The notes: a model not told the origin generated them from the letters alone. 41,559 bases of DNA from Micromonospora sp. KC606 (GCF_004348675.1 NZ_SMKN01000029.1:1-41559), one strand, 5' to 3'; shown: positions 8,262 through 18,488, counted from the stretch's first letter. Made by a program: numbers and translations.

Positions 8262-8308
8262 GGCGTTGCGGGCCGCGGACCTCCGGTCCCGGCCCGCTTC
8301 GCCTTTTT
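8262..8308 (+). terminator. Intrinsic terminator between rpmA and obgE
   Basis: A long stem in three blocks: GGCG/CGCC, GCGGGCC/GGCCCGC and GGACC/GGTCC, with small internal mismatches and a 3-base loop, followed by five Ts (8304-8308). It is one of the few hairpins here with a proper T tract. It separates ribosomal-protein transcription from obgE, which begins 39 bases later. Confidence 0.8.
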
Positions 8309-8346
8309 CGCGTGCGGGGGCGGACCTCGCTGGAAGGATTGGCGTC

Positions 8347-9879
8347 GTGACGACGTTCGTTGACCGGGTCGTCCTGCACCTGCAGGCCGGCGACGGCGGG
8401 CACGGCTGTGTCTCGATCCACCGGGAGAAGTTCAAGCCCTTCGGCGGGCCGGACGGCGGCGACGGCGGGCACGGCGGCAGCGTGTCGCTGGTGGTCGACC
8501 CCCAGGTGACCACGCTGCTCGACTTCCACTTCCGCCCGCACCTGAAGGCCGAGAACGGCAAGGGTGGCGCCGGCTCGAACCGGGACGGCGCCAACGGCCG
8601 CGACCTGTTGATCAAGGTACCCAACGGCACCGTGGTGCAGACCAGCGACGGCAAGGTCCTGGCCGACCTGGTCGGAGCGGGCACCACCTTCGAGGCGGCC
8701 CGTGGCGGGCGCGGCGGCCGGGGCAACGCCTCGCTGGCCAACGCCCGGCGCAAGGCGCCCGGCTTCGCCGAACTCGGTGAACCCGGCGACCGGCTGGACG
8801 TGGTGCTGGAACTCAAGAGCGTCGCCGACGTCGGCCTGGTCGGGTTCCCGTCGGCCGGCAAGTCGTCGCTGATCTCGGTGATCTCCGCGGCCAAGCCGAA
8901 GATCGCCGACTACCCGTTCACCACCCTGGTGCCCAACCTGGGCGTGGTCCGGGTGGACAACCACACCTTCACCGTCGCGGACGTGCCGGGCCTGATCCCC
9001 GGCGCGGCCACCGGCAAGGGGCTGGGCCTGGAGTTCCTTCGCCACGTCGAGCGGTGCGCCGTGCTGGTGCACGTGGTCGACACCGCGACGCTGGAGCCGG
9101 GCCGCGACCCGCTGGCCGACATCGACACCATCGAGGCCGAACTAACCGAGTACGGCGGGCTGGCCGACCGGCCCCGGCTGGTCGCCCTCAACAAGATCGA
9201 CGTGCCGGACGGGCGTGACCTCGCCGAGATCGTCCGGCCCGACCTGGAGGCGCGCGGTTTCCGGGTCTTCGAGGTCTCCACGGCCACCCGCGAGGGGCTC
9301 AAGGAGCTCACCTACGCTATGGCCGAACTGGTGGAGCAGTCCCGGGCGGCCGCACCCCCGGCCGAGCCGACCCGGATCGTGATCCGGCCGAAGGCGGTCG
9401 ACGACGCCGGTTTCACCGTCGAGCAGGAGCCCGAAGGCTCGTACACGGTCCGCGGCGTGCGGCCCGAGCGGTGGGTGCGGCAGACCAACTTCGACAACGA
9501 CGAGGCCGTCGGTTTCCTCGCCGACCGGCTGGCCCGGCTCGGGGTGGAGGAGAAGCTGGCCAAGGTCGGAGCCCAGCCGGGCGATCTGGTGCGCATCGGC
9601 GACCGCGAGTTCGACTGGCAGCCGACCCTCTACGCCGGTGTCGACTTCGTCCCGGGCACCCGGGGCACCGACATCCGCCTGGAGGAGAGGTCGACCCGTC
9701 CGGCGGCCGCCGAGCGGCTGGCCGCCCGCAAGGCACGCCGGCAGCGGCCGGCCGACGAGGTGGAGGCCGCGTCGCAGGAGCCGGTGACCGACGAGGTGAG
9801 GGCCGCGTCGCAGGAGCCGGCGGCCGACGAGGTGAGAGCGGCGTCGCAGGAGCCGGTGGCCGACGAGGACTGGGATTAG
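8347..9879 (+). CDS. obgE: GTPase Obg
   Basis: Essential GTPase of 50S assembly and stress control, 510 residues. It has the glycine-rich Obg fold (residues 1-158), a G domain with P-loop GFPSAGKSS (from residue 166), DVPG switch and NKID motif, and the OCT domain (about 340-420) found in Gram-positive Obg. The tail (470-505) is three 12-residue repeats of DEV(E/R)AASQEP plus two residues, encoded by three 36-base tandem units. The GTG at 8347 is chosen because the family begins MTTFVDRV; upstream in-frame sequence lies in the terminator and rpmA. Upstream GGAAGG is a weak ribosome site. Confidence 0.97.
   Translation: MTTFVDRVVLHLQAGDGGHGCVSIHREKFKPFGGPDGGDGGHGGSVSLVVDPQVTTLLDFHFRPHLKAENGKGGAGSNRDGANGRDLLIKVPNGTVVQTSDGKVLADLVGAGTTFEAARGGRGGRGNASLANARRKAPGFAELGEPGDRLDVVLELKSVADVGLVGFPSAGKSSLISVISAAKPKIADYPFTTLVPNLGVVRVDNHTFTVADVPGLIPGAATGKGLGLEFLRHVERCAVLVHVVDTATLEPGRDPLADIDTIEAELTEYGGLADRPRLVALNKIDVPDGRDLAEIVRPDLEARGFRVFEVSTATREGLKELTYAMAELVEQSRAAAPPAEPTRIVIRPKAVDDAGFTVEQEPEGSYTVRGVRPERWVRQTNFDNDEAVGFLADRLARLGVEEKLAKVGAQPGDLVRIGDREFDWQPTLYAGVDFVPGTRGTDIRLEERSTRPAAAERLAARKARRQRPADEVEAASQEPVTDEVRAASQEPAADEVRAASQEPVADEDWD
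9754..9861 (+). repeat. Three 36-base tandem repeats in the obgE tail
   Basis: Units 9754-9789, 9790-9825 and 9826-9861 each begin GACGAGGTG and differ at a few bases. They keep frame, so copy-number change would alter only the acidic tail length. Confidence 0.85.
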
Positions 9880-9949
9880 CCCGGTTCCGGACGTGTCGGG
9901 GTCGCGCACCGGAAACCTAGGCGAAACGGCCCCGGCATACCGTGGGCTG

Positions 9950-10399
9950 ATGCTGATCGAGTCCCGTCCCGCCACCGATCCCGAGATCGACGCCCTCGTC
10001 AGTGCCCAGCAGCGGGAACTGCGGGAAGCCGACGGAGGTCTGGACGGCCAGGCCACGGTGACCCACGACGACATCCGCTACCTGGCGGTGGTCGTCGACG
10101 GCCGCGCGGTCGCCTGCGGTGGCATCCAGGCCCTCGACCCGACCACCGGCGAGGTGAAGCGGATGTACGTCCGGCCGGCGTACCGGGGGCGGGGGATCGC
10201 CCGGCAGTTGCTGACCGCGCTGGAGGAGCTGGCTTTCCAGCAGGGGCACTCGATGGTCTGCCTGGAGACCGGCGTCTACCTGACGGCCGCGATCGGTCTC
10301 TACACGTCCTGCGGGTACCAGCCGATTCCGGTCTACGGCGAGTACGTGAACAACCCGTACAGCGTCTGTTTCGCCAAGCGTCTGCCAGTCGCGGCCTGA
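9950..10399 (+). CDS. GNAT family N-acetyltransferase
   Basis: 149 residues. The central acetyl-CoA binding motif A is clear: VKRMYVRPAYRGRGIARQLL, with the R-x-x-G-x-G phosphate loop. A C-terminal beta-bulge segment follows (LYTSCGYQPIPVYGEY). This placement of motifs matches small single-domain GNATs; the acceptor amine cannot be read from sequence. The ATG at 9950 is chosen over an in-frame upstream start at 9893 because TACCGT (9938-9943) lies 6 bases before it, the leaderless arrangement seen elsewhere in this window. It stands alone, convergent with the DUF6766-like gene. Confidence 0.88.
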   Translation: MLIESRPATDPEIDALVSAQQRELREADGGLDGQATVTHDDIRYLAVVVDGRAVACGGIQALDPTTGEVKRMYVRPAYRGRGIARQLLTALEELAFQQGHSMVCLETGVYLTAAIGLYTSCGYQPIPVYGEYVNNPYSVCFAKRLPVAA

Positions 10400-10445
10400 G
10401 CCCTGCCGTGCCGTGTCCGGCCGGCGAGCAACGCGGGACGGGTTC

Positions 10446-10746
10446 TCAGGCGCCGGTCTCGGCGTGGGCGGCGGTGACCGGCTTCGACTCCGGCGAGGCG
10501 TGCTGGCGCAGGAAGACGCTCAGCACGATCAGCGCCCCGACGGCGAGGAACTCGCTCTGCCAGTTCTGCATGGACTGGAACCAGAACTCGCTGGTGCCGA
10601 GGAAGCTCCAGGCGCTGATCGGCGGAGCCCCGCCGGACAGCGCCTGCTGCTGGTTGTACTCGGCGGTGCCGCCGAGGAGGTGGCCGACGAACGAGCCGAG
10701 GAAGATCAGCAGCAGGGCGAGGAAGAGGCTGTGGCGACCCGGACAC
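10446..10746 (-). pseudogene. DUF6766-like small membrane protein, start codon out of frame
   Basis: The frame read leftwards to the stop at 10446-10448 encodes GRHSLFLALLLIFLGSFVGH, then EYNQQQ, NWQSEFL and LRQHASPESK, the pattern of DUF6766 membrane proteins. That frame has no ATG, GTG or TTG near its start. The well-placed GTG at 10744-10746, with GGAG 8 bases upstream, is one base out of frame: removing one G from the GGG at 10738-10740 would give VSGRHSLFLALLL. Either a recent frameshift, a sequencing error at a short G run, or unusual initiation. It follows the DUF4383 gene by 25 bases and was probably coupled to it. Function of the family is unknown. Confidence 0.65.
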
Positions 10747-10770
10747 GCCGGGTGCTCCGGGCGGGCCGGT

Positions 10771-11253
10771 TCAGGGGCGGTCGAACGGGGCGTCCAGCCG
10801 GCCGCCGGTGCCGGCGTCGTTGGACAGCAGCAGGCCGAGGGCGAGCATGCCGAAGCCGAGGGCCAGGTGCAGCCAGTTGTCGGCGGCGTTGACCGGGATG
10901 ATGTTGGCCGCGCTCTCCTGCTCGATGGCCAGGCCGTAGATCCAGAGCCCGAGGTAGAGGGCGCCGCCGCCGGCGAGGAAGAGCCGGGCGCCGCCAATGG
11001 TGCGGACCAGCGCCAGCCCGACCAGGCCGAACAACAGGTGCAGCAGGTTGTGCAGGACCGACACCTGGAACAGGCCAAGCAGTTTCGCGCCGGAGTGGTG
11101 ACCGGCGAAGGTCATTTCCCCGTACCCGGTGGTCACGCCCGGAACGAAGCCGAGCACGCCGACCAGCACGAAGCCCCCGGCCACCGCGACGGCGACCGTC
11201 TTGAGCCGGGCTCGGGGACCGGTCCGGGCACGTCGGCGCACGTCACCTGCCAT
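10771..11253 (-). CDS. DUF4383 domain membrane protein
   Basis: 160 residues with four predicted membrane helices: VAVAVAGGFVLVGVLGFVPG, the LLHLLFGLVGLALV segment, a glycine-rich GGGALYLGLWIYGLA, and LHLALGFGMLALGLLL. The helix-loop pattern with NLLHLLFG and DNWLHLALG (paired His positions in helices 2 and 4) is the DUF4383 hallmark. No biochemical role is known. The ATG at 11251-11253 has GGAGG 9 bases upstream, and TACCGT (11281-11286 on this strand) is a likely -10 box. It is first in a two-gene unit with the damaged DUF6766-like gene. Confidence 0.88.
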   Translation of the reverse strand: MAGDVRRRARTGPRARLKTVAVAVAGGFVLVGVLGFVPGVTTGYGEMTFAGHHSGAKLLGLFQVSVLHNLLHLLFGLVGLALVRTIGGARLFLAGGGALYLGLWIYGLAIEQESAANIIPVNAADNWLHLALGFGMLALGLLLSNDAGTGGRLDAPFDRP

Positions 11254-11565
11254 CGCTTGTCACCTCCGTGAGCGGTGCCGACGGTAGCCGGACACTGCTC
11301 ACATTCTGTGACCGCCGCGCCACGGAGAGCGGATGAATGGCGAATCAGGCTCGTGAAGGACCAGGCGCGGCAGTCCCGTGAACAGGTCCGGGACTGAGCT
11401 CCACAGCTCGCGGCCGGACCCGGCGTCCACCGGGTACGGCCGCGAGCTGTCCGTGCCCGGGGTCCGCTCCGGTGACCGTCGGCCTCGCGCCGGGTGGCTC
11501 GTTCCGGGGCATGTCCGGAGCTGGGACCGGTCAGGCCGGGGCCGTGTCGGGGGACCCTCCTCGGG
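11254..11565. other. Gene-free stretch between DUF4383 and the P450
   Basis: 312 bases with no credible coding frame. It holds the -10 box of the DUF4383 gene near 11281-11286 and a long inverted repeat at 11404-11449. I see nothing else in it. Confidence 0.5.
11404..11449 (-). terminator. Large inverted repeat downstream of the P450
   Basis: 13-bp perfect arms CAGCTCGCGGCCG / CGGCCGCGAGCTG, continued by ACCCGG / CCGGGT after one mismatch. It lies 117 bases past the P450 stop on the minus strand. Without a T tract it is a probable but not proven terminator. Confidence 0.5.
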
Positions 11566-12813
11566 TCAGTCGGCGCGGCACACGGCGTCCAGGACGACAC
11601 CGCTGGGCGGCAGCGTCGGCATTCGGGCGAGGTCCAGGGTCAGGTCCTGCGGCGGCACCCGGTAGCGCATCGCGGTGGTCAGCAGGGTCACCGCCTGCTT
11701 CATCAGCTCTATGGTGATCCACTCGCCGGCGCAGCGGTGCCCGGCCAGATGCTCGCCGCCGCCCTGCGGCACGAAGCCGTACGGGTCGTCCCGCCAGCCG
11801 GCGAAACGTTCCGGCCGGAACCGCTCCGGCTCCGGCCACAGCTCCGGGTGGTGGTTGGTGCCGTACAGGTCGAGCAGCACCCGACAGCCGGCCGGGAAGT
11901 GGTGGCCCTGCCAGTCGAAGGCGTGCCGGACCCGGGCGGCGGCCACCGGGAAGAACGGGTAGTAGCGGCGGACCTCCTGCACGAACCACTCGGTGGCCTC
12001 GTCGCTGGTGCGGACCCGGTCGGCCCAGGCCGGGTGGTCGTGCAGGGCGAGCGCGGCGAAGGCCACGTAGCGGTCGACAGCCACCGTCGGGCGCAGCACG
12101 TTGAGCAGCTCCACGGCGGCGATCCTGCGGGGCAGCCGCCGCCCCCCGGCGTCCCGGTGCTCGGCGATGGTCCGCAGCGCGCTGCCCTGCGGCACGGGCA
12201 GGGTGCCCGCCCGGGTCCGCTCCACCAGGTCGCCGATCCAGCGCTCGGCGCGGCGGCGGCTGAGCAGCCCGCGCAGGTGCCGGGGGCCGATCGCCGTCGC
12301 GCTGGTGATCAGCGCGTGCATCTCGCCGGTACGCCGGGCCACCTCGCGCTCGGCCAGCGGAACCCCGGCCCAGGCGCAGACCGCCCGCATGAGGACGCAG
12401 GCCACCTCGTCGTACAGGATCACCGGGCCGGCGCTCTCCCAAACCGGGATCCGGGCCCGCCACTCGTCGGCGAAGAGCTGCCCGAGCCGGCGTACCGCGG
12501 CCGGCGTCATGAGCGACAGGAACATGCCCTTGCGGTCGCGGTGCGCGTCCCCGTCCAGCCCCTGTACGCCACCGCGGCCGGTCAGCGTCCGCTGCGCCCG
12601 CTTCGGCGTCGCCCCGGCCCGTTGGAAGCGCTCGGTGTCGTAGAAGAGCACCGCCGCGGGTCGGCCACGCAGGCAGATGGTCGGCTCCAGCAGCAGCCGG
12701 GCGGTGAAGATGTCGCTGCCGAGGCGATCGCACCGGGTGCCGATGAATCGGTACCCCTCGCGCAGGAAGGCCAGGGTGCTCTCCGGGCTGCGGTCGGCGG
12801 GCGTGGCGACCAT
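11566..12813 (-). CDS. Cytochrome P450, CYP152-type fatty-acid peroxygenase
   Basis: 415 residues. The heme-thiolate region reads VPQGGGEHLAGHRCAGEW with Cys361. The longer loop and the HRCAGEWITIELMK wording are specific to CYP152. The acid-pair alcohol/acid residues of ordinary P450s are replaced by LRPTVAVDRY (Arg241-Pro242), the arginine that binds the fatty-acid carboxylate in CYP152 so that hydrogen peroxide drives catalysis without redox partners. Gln84 (GGVQGLDG) occupies the place that is Gln in the hydroxylases and His in the alkene-forming OleT, so alpha/beta-hydroxylation is predicted. RRYYPFFP and RFRPERF also fit. The ATG has AGGAG upstream. No ferredoxin or reductase is nearby, as expected. 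Confidence 0.92.
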   Translation of the reverse strand: MVATPADRSPESTLAFLREGYRFIGTRCDRLGSDIFTARLLLEPTICLRGRPAAVLFYDTERFQRAGATPKRAQRTLTGRGGVQGLDGDAHRDRKGMFLSLMTPAAVRRLGQLFADEWRARIPVWESAGPVILYDEVACVLMRAVCAWAGVPLAEREVARRTGEMHALITSATAIGPRHLRGLLSRRRAERWIGDLVERTRAGTLPVPQGSALRTIAEHRDAGGRRLPRRIAAVELLNVLRPTVAVDRYVAFAALALHDHPAWADRVRTSDEATEWFVQEVRRYYPFFPVAAARVRHAFDWQGHHFPAGCRVLLDLYGTNHHPELWPEPERFRPERFAGWRDDPYGFVPQGGGEHLAGHRCAGEWITIELMKQAVTLLTTAMRYRVPPQDLTLDLARMPTLPPSGVVLDAVCRAD

Positions 12814-13043
12814 CGGGCTCTCCTGACACGGTGGCGGGCGGCCGACAACCGGGCGGCCGGGCGGGTTCTACCCCGGCTCCGGGCGTTCATTCCTGGTCGG
12901 CACGCCGGCGTCGGTCCGGCGCCGCGAGTGTGGGCCAGCGACGGCACGACCGGCTGGCCCCTCCCCTGGCGCGGAGAACCTGGTTGGCTCGTCAGCGGGC
13001 CGGCCGCGACCAGCCGGCCGCCGGATCACCACGGGGAGGACCG

Positions 13044-13451
13044 ATGCGGGAGAACACGCCGCCGTACTGGCGTCAGCGCAGGGCGACCGAGGCGATGGGC
13101 CGGGCCGGTGGGGCTGGCCCGCATCCGGCGGATGCGCCGCTGGTCGCGCCGCCCCGGCGGGTACCCCGGCCACCCCGGCACTTCACCGCCCACCTGGGTT
13201 TCGCCGCCGACGGGCCGGAGCAGGCCCGCGAGCTGGCCGTGGCGTACGCCGAGGCGTTGAGCCTGCTCCGCCCGGAGCTGGTGCTCGTCGCGGCGGCCCT
13301 CTCCCCGGCGGACGCCTGGCACCGGGCGGAGCGGCTCTTCTGTGCCGCGGTCGGTCCCGACGGTGAGCGCTGCACCGACGTGTCCGGACATCCCGGCTTC
13401 CACCACGCCCCCGGCCCCGGCGGCCTGGGCTGGGGCGAGGGGGACGGGTGA
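13044..13451 (+). CDS. Small hypothetical protein with Cys/His knuckle
   Basis: 135 residues, family not recognised. The N-terminus is Arg/Pro-rich, the middle is helical (ELAVAYAEALSLLRPELVLV), and the C-terminus has FCAAVGPDGERCTDVSGHPGFHH, a Cys-x9-Cys-x5-His-x3-HisHis spacing like the small metal-binding knuckles common in actinomycete hypothetical proteins. The tail is Gly-rich. The ATG at 13044 has GGGGAGG 5 bases upstream and is preferred to an upstream in-frame start. It diverges from the P450 gene across 230 bases and converges with the DUF397 gene, the stops being only 8 bases apart. Confidence 0.65.
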   Translation: MRENTPPYWRQRRATEAMGRAGGAGPHPADAPLVAPPRRVPRPPRHFTAHLGFAADGPEQARELAVAYAEALSLLRPELVLVAAALSPADAWHRAERLFCAAVGPDGERCTDVSGHPGFHHAPGPGGLGWGEGDG

Positions 13452-13459
13452 CCGGCCGC

Positions 13460-13678
13460 TCAGTCCAGGTCGAACTCGCCGTCCCGGGCGCCCGCGACGA
13501 AGGCGTCCCACTCGGCCTGGGTGAAGACCAGCACCGGGCCGTCCGGCTCGGCGGAGTTGCGCATGCCGATCAGATCATCGACGAAGGCCACCTCGACCGC
13601 GCTGTCAGAGGTGTCGCCCTCCGCCCGCTGCCAGACCGCTCGGGACAGGTCGAAGTCGCCCTTGGGGTGCTGACCCAT
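13460..13678 (-). CDS. DUF397 domain protein
   Basis: 72 residues with the DUF397 plan: an N-terminal W-x-R motif (AVWQRAEGDTSDSAVEVAFV), then IGMRNSAEPDGPVLVFTQAEWDAFVAGARDGEFD. Such proteins normally accompany an XRE-type DNA-binding protein in actinomycetes, as in BldB/WhiJ-type pairs, but no such partner is adjacent here. The start is the ATG at 13676-13678 with GGAGG 8 bases upstream; an upstream in-frame start would run through the divergent pepN promoter. Its partner may be elsewhere in the genome. Confidence 0.88.
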   Translation of the reverse strand: MGQHPKGDFDLSRAVWQRAEGDTSDSAVEVAFVDDLIGMRNSAEPDGPVLVFTQAEWDAFVAGARDGEFDLD

Positions 13679-13745
13679 TGTTGGTCCTCCATCGCCATGC
13701 GTATCGAAAGAGCCCGTCCGGCTCTCCGTCCGGCAGGATAAGCGG

Positions 13746-16262
<2,517 letters not shown>

Positions 16263-16288
16263 CCCGGCGGGCAGCGGTGGGCCACCGC

Positions 16289-16326
16289 GTGGGGTGGGCA
16301 CCCGGACCGGGGGGCGCCCACCCCAC
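16289..16326. terminator. Convergent terminator between pepN and the FAD monooxygenase
   Basis: 11-bp arms GTGGGGTGGGC / GCCCACCCCAC, with additional CCCGG/GGGG pairing inside. It lies between two converging stop codons and can serve both strands. Confidence 0.65.
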
Positions 16327-16334
16327 CCGGCAGC

Positions 16335-17540
16335 TCAGCGGGCGGTCCGCCCCGCCGTCACCGGGGCGCCCCAGTCGATGACGTAGCGCTGCTCCGGGCC
16401 GATCGTCTTCTCCGGGTTCATCGCGGTCTTCACCAGCAGCGGCATCATCAGCGGCAGCAGTGCGCGGGCGACCGGGCCGGGGGCCTTGGCCTGGTTGATC
16501 CGCGCCGCCCGGGCGGCGACCTTTTCCACCCGGTCGCGCCGCAACCGCTCGAAGGCGGCGTACGCCGACCGGACGTCGGGCAGGTCGCGCAGGCAGCGGG
16601 CCAACTGCACCGCACTCTCGATGGCCAGCGAGGCGCCCTGGCCGGAACTGTTGGACGGCGCGTGCGCCGCGTCACCGACCAGCACCATGCGCCCCCGGTG
16701 CCAGTGCCGCAGCGGCGGCATGATGTGCAACGAGCCCACGGCCTGGAGCTCGTCGGCGCTACTGGTCAGCAACAGGTCGCGGCCGGGGTCGTCGTCGGCG
16801 TGGGCGGCCCGCAGGATCCGCATCCAGTCGGCCGGGGCCACCGCGCGGGCCTCGCGGAGACTCAGCGGCCGGGCCTGGGGGAGGTTGACGCCCCACCGGG
16901 TGCCGCCGCCCGGCTCCGGCCAGTAGAGGTAGTAGCCGCGCCGGCCGAACGCGAAGGTCATGGTGCCCGGTGCGACATCGACCTCGTGCCGGGCGACCGC
17001 CTCGAAGCCGAGCAGCCCGGTGAACCGTGGGCCGGGGGCGTCGGGGTCGATCAGGGTGCGTACGGTCGAGTGGATGCCGTCGGCCCCGACGAGGACGTCG
17101 GCGGTGGCGGTGCCGCCGTCGGCGAACCGGGCCGTGATGCCGGCCTCCGTCTCCTGCGCGTCGACCAGGCGCCTGTCGTGCTCGACGAGCACACCCTCGG
17201 CGGCGGCGAGGTCGTGCAGCACGCGGTGGAGCTGGTTGCGGTGCACCACGCGTAGCGGGGGCACACCCTCCAGTGCCGGCAGATCGATGCGCCGGTGCCC
17301 GACGGCCAGCACGGTCCGGTGGATCGGGGTGGCGATCGCGGTCACGGCCTGGTCCGCGGCGACGGCGCGCAGGGCCGCGATGCCGTTTGGCGCGAGCGCG
17401 AGGGTGCCGCCGACGCCGTCGGTGGTGCTCGGATACGCCTCGTAGACGGTGGCGGTGATGCCCGCGCGGCGCAGCGCCAGCGCGGCGACCGGGCCGGCGA
17501 TTCCGCCGCCGATCACGATCGCGGTCTTCACTGTGGTCAT
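16335..17540 (-). CDS. FAD-dependent monooxygenase (aromatic hydroxylase type)
   Basis: 401 residues. It has the FAD dinucleotide fold IGGGIAGPVAALALRRAG (GxGxxG) at residues 10-27, the DG motif LVGADGIHSTVR midway, and the GD motif LVGDAAHAPSNSSGQGAS near residue 290, the class A flavoprotein monooxygenase set. These enzymes use NAD(P)H and oxygen to hydroxylate aromatic or polyketide-like substrates; the substrate is not evident. Start ATG at 17538-17540 with a strong AGGAGGG 5 bases upstream. It lies downstream of padR on the same strand, but a strong terminator separates them, so it likely has its own promoter and is a plausible PadR target. Confidence 0.92.
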   Translation of the reverse strand: MTTVKTAIVIGGGIAGPVAALALRRAGITATVYEAYPSTTDGVGGTLALAPNGIAALRAVAADQAVTAIATPIHRTVLAVGHRRIDLPALEGVPPLRVVHRNQLHRVLHDLAAAEGVLVEHDRRLVDAQETEAGITARFADGGTATADVLVGADGIHSTVRTLIDPDAPGPRFTGLLGFEAVARHEVDVAPGTMTFAFGRRGYYLYWPEPGGGTRWGVNLPQARPLSLREARAVAPADWMRILRAAHADDDPGRDLLLTSSADELQAVGSLHIMPPLRHWHRGRMVLVGDAAHAPSNSSGQGASLAIESAVQLARCLRDLPDVRSAYAAFERLRRDRVEKVAARAARINQAKAPGPVARALLPLMMPLLVKTAMNPEKTIGPEQRYVIDWGAPVTAGRTAR

Positions 17541-17630
17541 GGTGTCCCTCCTGGGGATGGTCGGTCGTCGTCGCGTCCGAACCGACCTGGAGAGAGCCCG
17601 GCTATCCTCGTGGTTGCCGCTTCGGGCCGG

Positions 17631-17646
17631 GCACCTGTCCAGGTGC
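17631..17646. repeat. 16-base palindrome in the monooxygenase leader
   Basis: GCACCTG-TC-CAGGTGC, about 90 bases upstream of the monooxygenase ATG and just downstream of the padR terminator. An operator is possible. It does not match the CTCGTRYACGAG boxes upstream of padR. Confidence 0.35.
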
Positions 17647-17660
17647 GGTTCGAGGTAACA

Positions 17661-17696
17661 GGCCCCGGCGCGGTGTTGGCGCACCGTGCCGGGGCC
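17661..17696 (-). terminator. Terminator after padR
   Basis: GGCCCCGGC / GCCGGGGCC plus CGGTG / CACCG with one mismatch and a 6-base loop. On the minus strand it begins 5 bases after the padR stop. Confidence 0.75.
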
Positions 17697-17701
17697 GCCT
17701 G

Positions 17702-18349
17702 TCACTGGGTGGGGCTGCTCCTTCCCCGCGCCTCGGTCGGCTCCGTGGGCGGCAGGCCGGCCTCGTGGTAGGCCCGCCACTCGGCCAGGCCCGGGTAGCC
17801 GCCGGAGGTGAGTTCGGCCAGCAGCGAGCGGATCCAGGCGGCTTCCGCCTCGCGGACGGTCAGGTCGTAGTCCGACTCGACCAGAAAAAGCCGGGGCACG
17901 GTCCGCAGGTGCTCGGCGAGCGCGTCACGGCCGGCACTGATTCCCTCCTCCAGCAGCGCCAGTCGCTGTCGCAGCAGCGCCACCGCCTCGTCAGGGTGCA
18001 GGGCGGCGAGCACCGACAGGCCGGCGCGGAACCGGGAGAGTTCGGCGCCCGGGGTGGCGACCAGTTCCCGGGCCCAGTCGACCAGTTCCTCCCGCCCGGA
18101 GTCGGTGATGCGGTAGACGGTGCGCTCGGGACGGCGGCCGTCGCGGACGCTCTGCACGGCCGCGATCAGACCGTGCCGGTCCATGTTGCGCACGACGGTG
18201 TAGAAGGAGCCCCACTTGAGCTCCATGTCCTGGTCTTTGCCCCAGGCGCGCAGCGTCGTGGCGATCTCGTACGGGTGCATCGGCCGTTGGGTGAGGACGG
18301 AGAGCACGGCCAGGGCGAGCAGGTTCCCGACCCTGCGTTGTCGGGGCAT
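17702..18349 (-). CDS. PadR family transcriptional regulator
   Basis: 215 residues. The N-terminal winged helix-turn-helix (about 8-90) has the PadR wording: LLALAVLSVLTQRPMHPYEIATTLR, KWGSFYTVVRNMDRHGLI, and RRPERTVYRITDSGREEL. The C-terminal half is the Vir_act_alpha-type helical dimerisation region. PadR proteins are usually ligand-released repressors of neighbouring efflux or detoxification genes and of themselves. The ATG at 18347-18349 has GGGAGG 5 bases upstream. Two 12-base palindromes lie 18-44 bases upstream, good candidates for autoregulation. The adjacent FAD monooxygenase is the natural target. Confidence 0.93.
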   Translation of the reverse strand: MPRQRRVGNLLALAVLSVLTQRPMHPYEIATTLRAWGKDQDMELKWGSFYTVVRNMDRHGLIAAVQSVRDGRRPERTVYRITDSGREELVDWARELVATPGAELSRFRAGLSVLAALHPDEAVALLRQRLALLEEGISAGRDALAEHLRTVPRLFLVESDYDLTVREAEAAWIRSLLAELTSGGYPGLAEWRAYHEAGLPPTEPTEARGRSSPTQ

Positions 18350-18367
18350 GCCGACCTCCCCTCGGTG

Positions 18368-18393
18368 CTCGTATACGAGTACTCGTGCACGAG
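18368..18393. promoter_or_regulatory. Tandem PadR operator candidate
   Basis: Two perfect 12-bp palindromes, CTCGTATACGAG (18368-18379) and CTCGTGCACGAG (18382-18393), separated by two bases and so 14 bp centre to centre. They share the form CTCGTRYACGAG and lie just upstream of padR and near nadD's promoter. Confidence 0.7.
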
Positions 18394-18476
18394 CATAAGG
18401 GGCGGGCGCCCGCCCCGGAACCCCCACGGCGATGGGCGCCCGGCGGACCGCGAACCGGCGGCGAGGGCGGGCGTCC

Positions 18477-18482
18477 TACGAT
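18477..18482 (+). promoter_or_regulatory. -10 box of nadD (leaderless)
   Basis: TACGAT ends 6 bases before the nadD ATG at 18489. No ribosome site is present, so the mRNA probably begins at the start codon. Confidence 0.5.
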
Positions 18483-18488
18483 CATGGA

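Noticed and set aside
10333..10746. 137-codon frame starting at the GTG at 10746
   Set aside because: The start is well placed but the translation is Arg/Pro-rich with no membrane helices; the DUF6766 pattern is in the neighbouring frame. I treat this as the damaged start of that gene.
16335..18349. padR and the FAD monooxygenase as one simple operon
   Set aside because: A strong hairpin directly after the padR stop makes a single transcript doubtful, so they are described as separate units.
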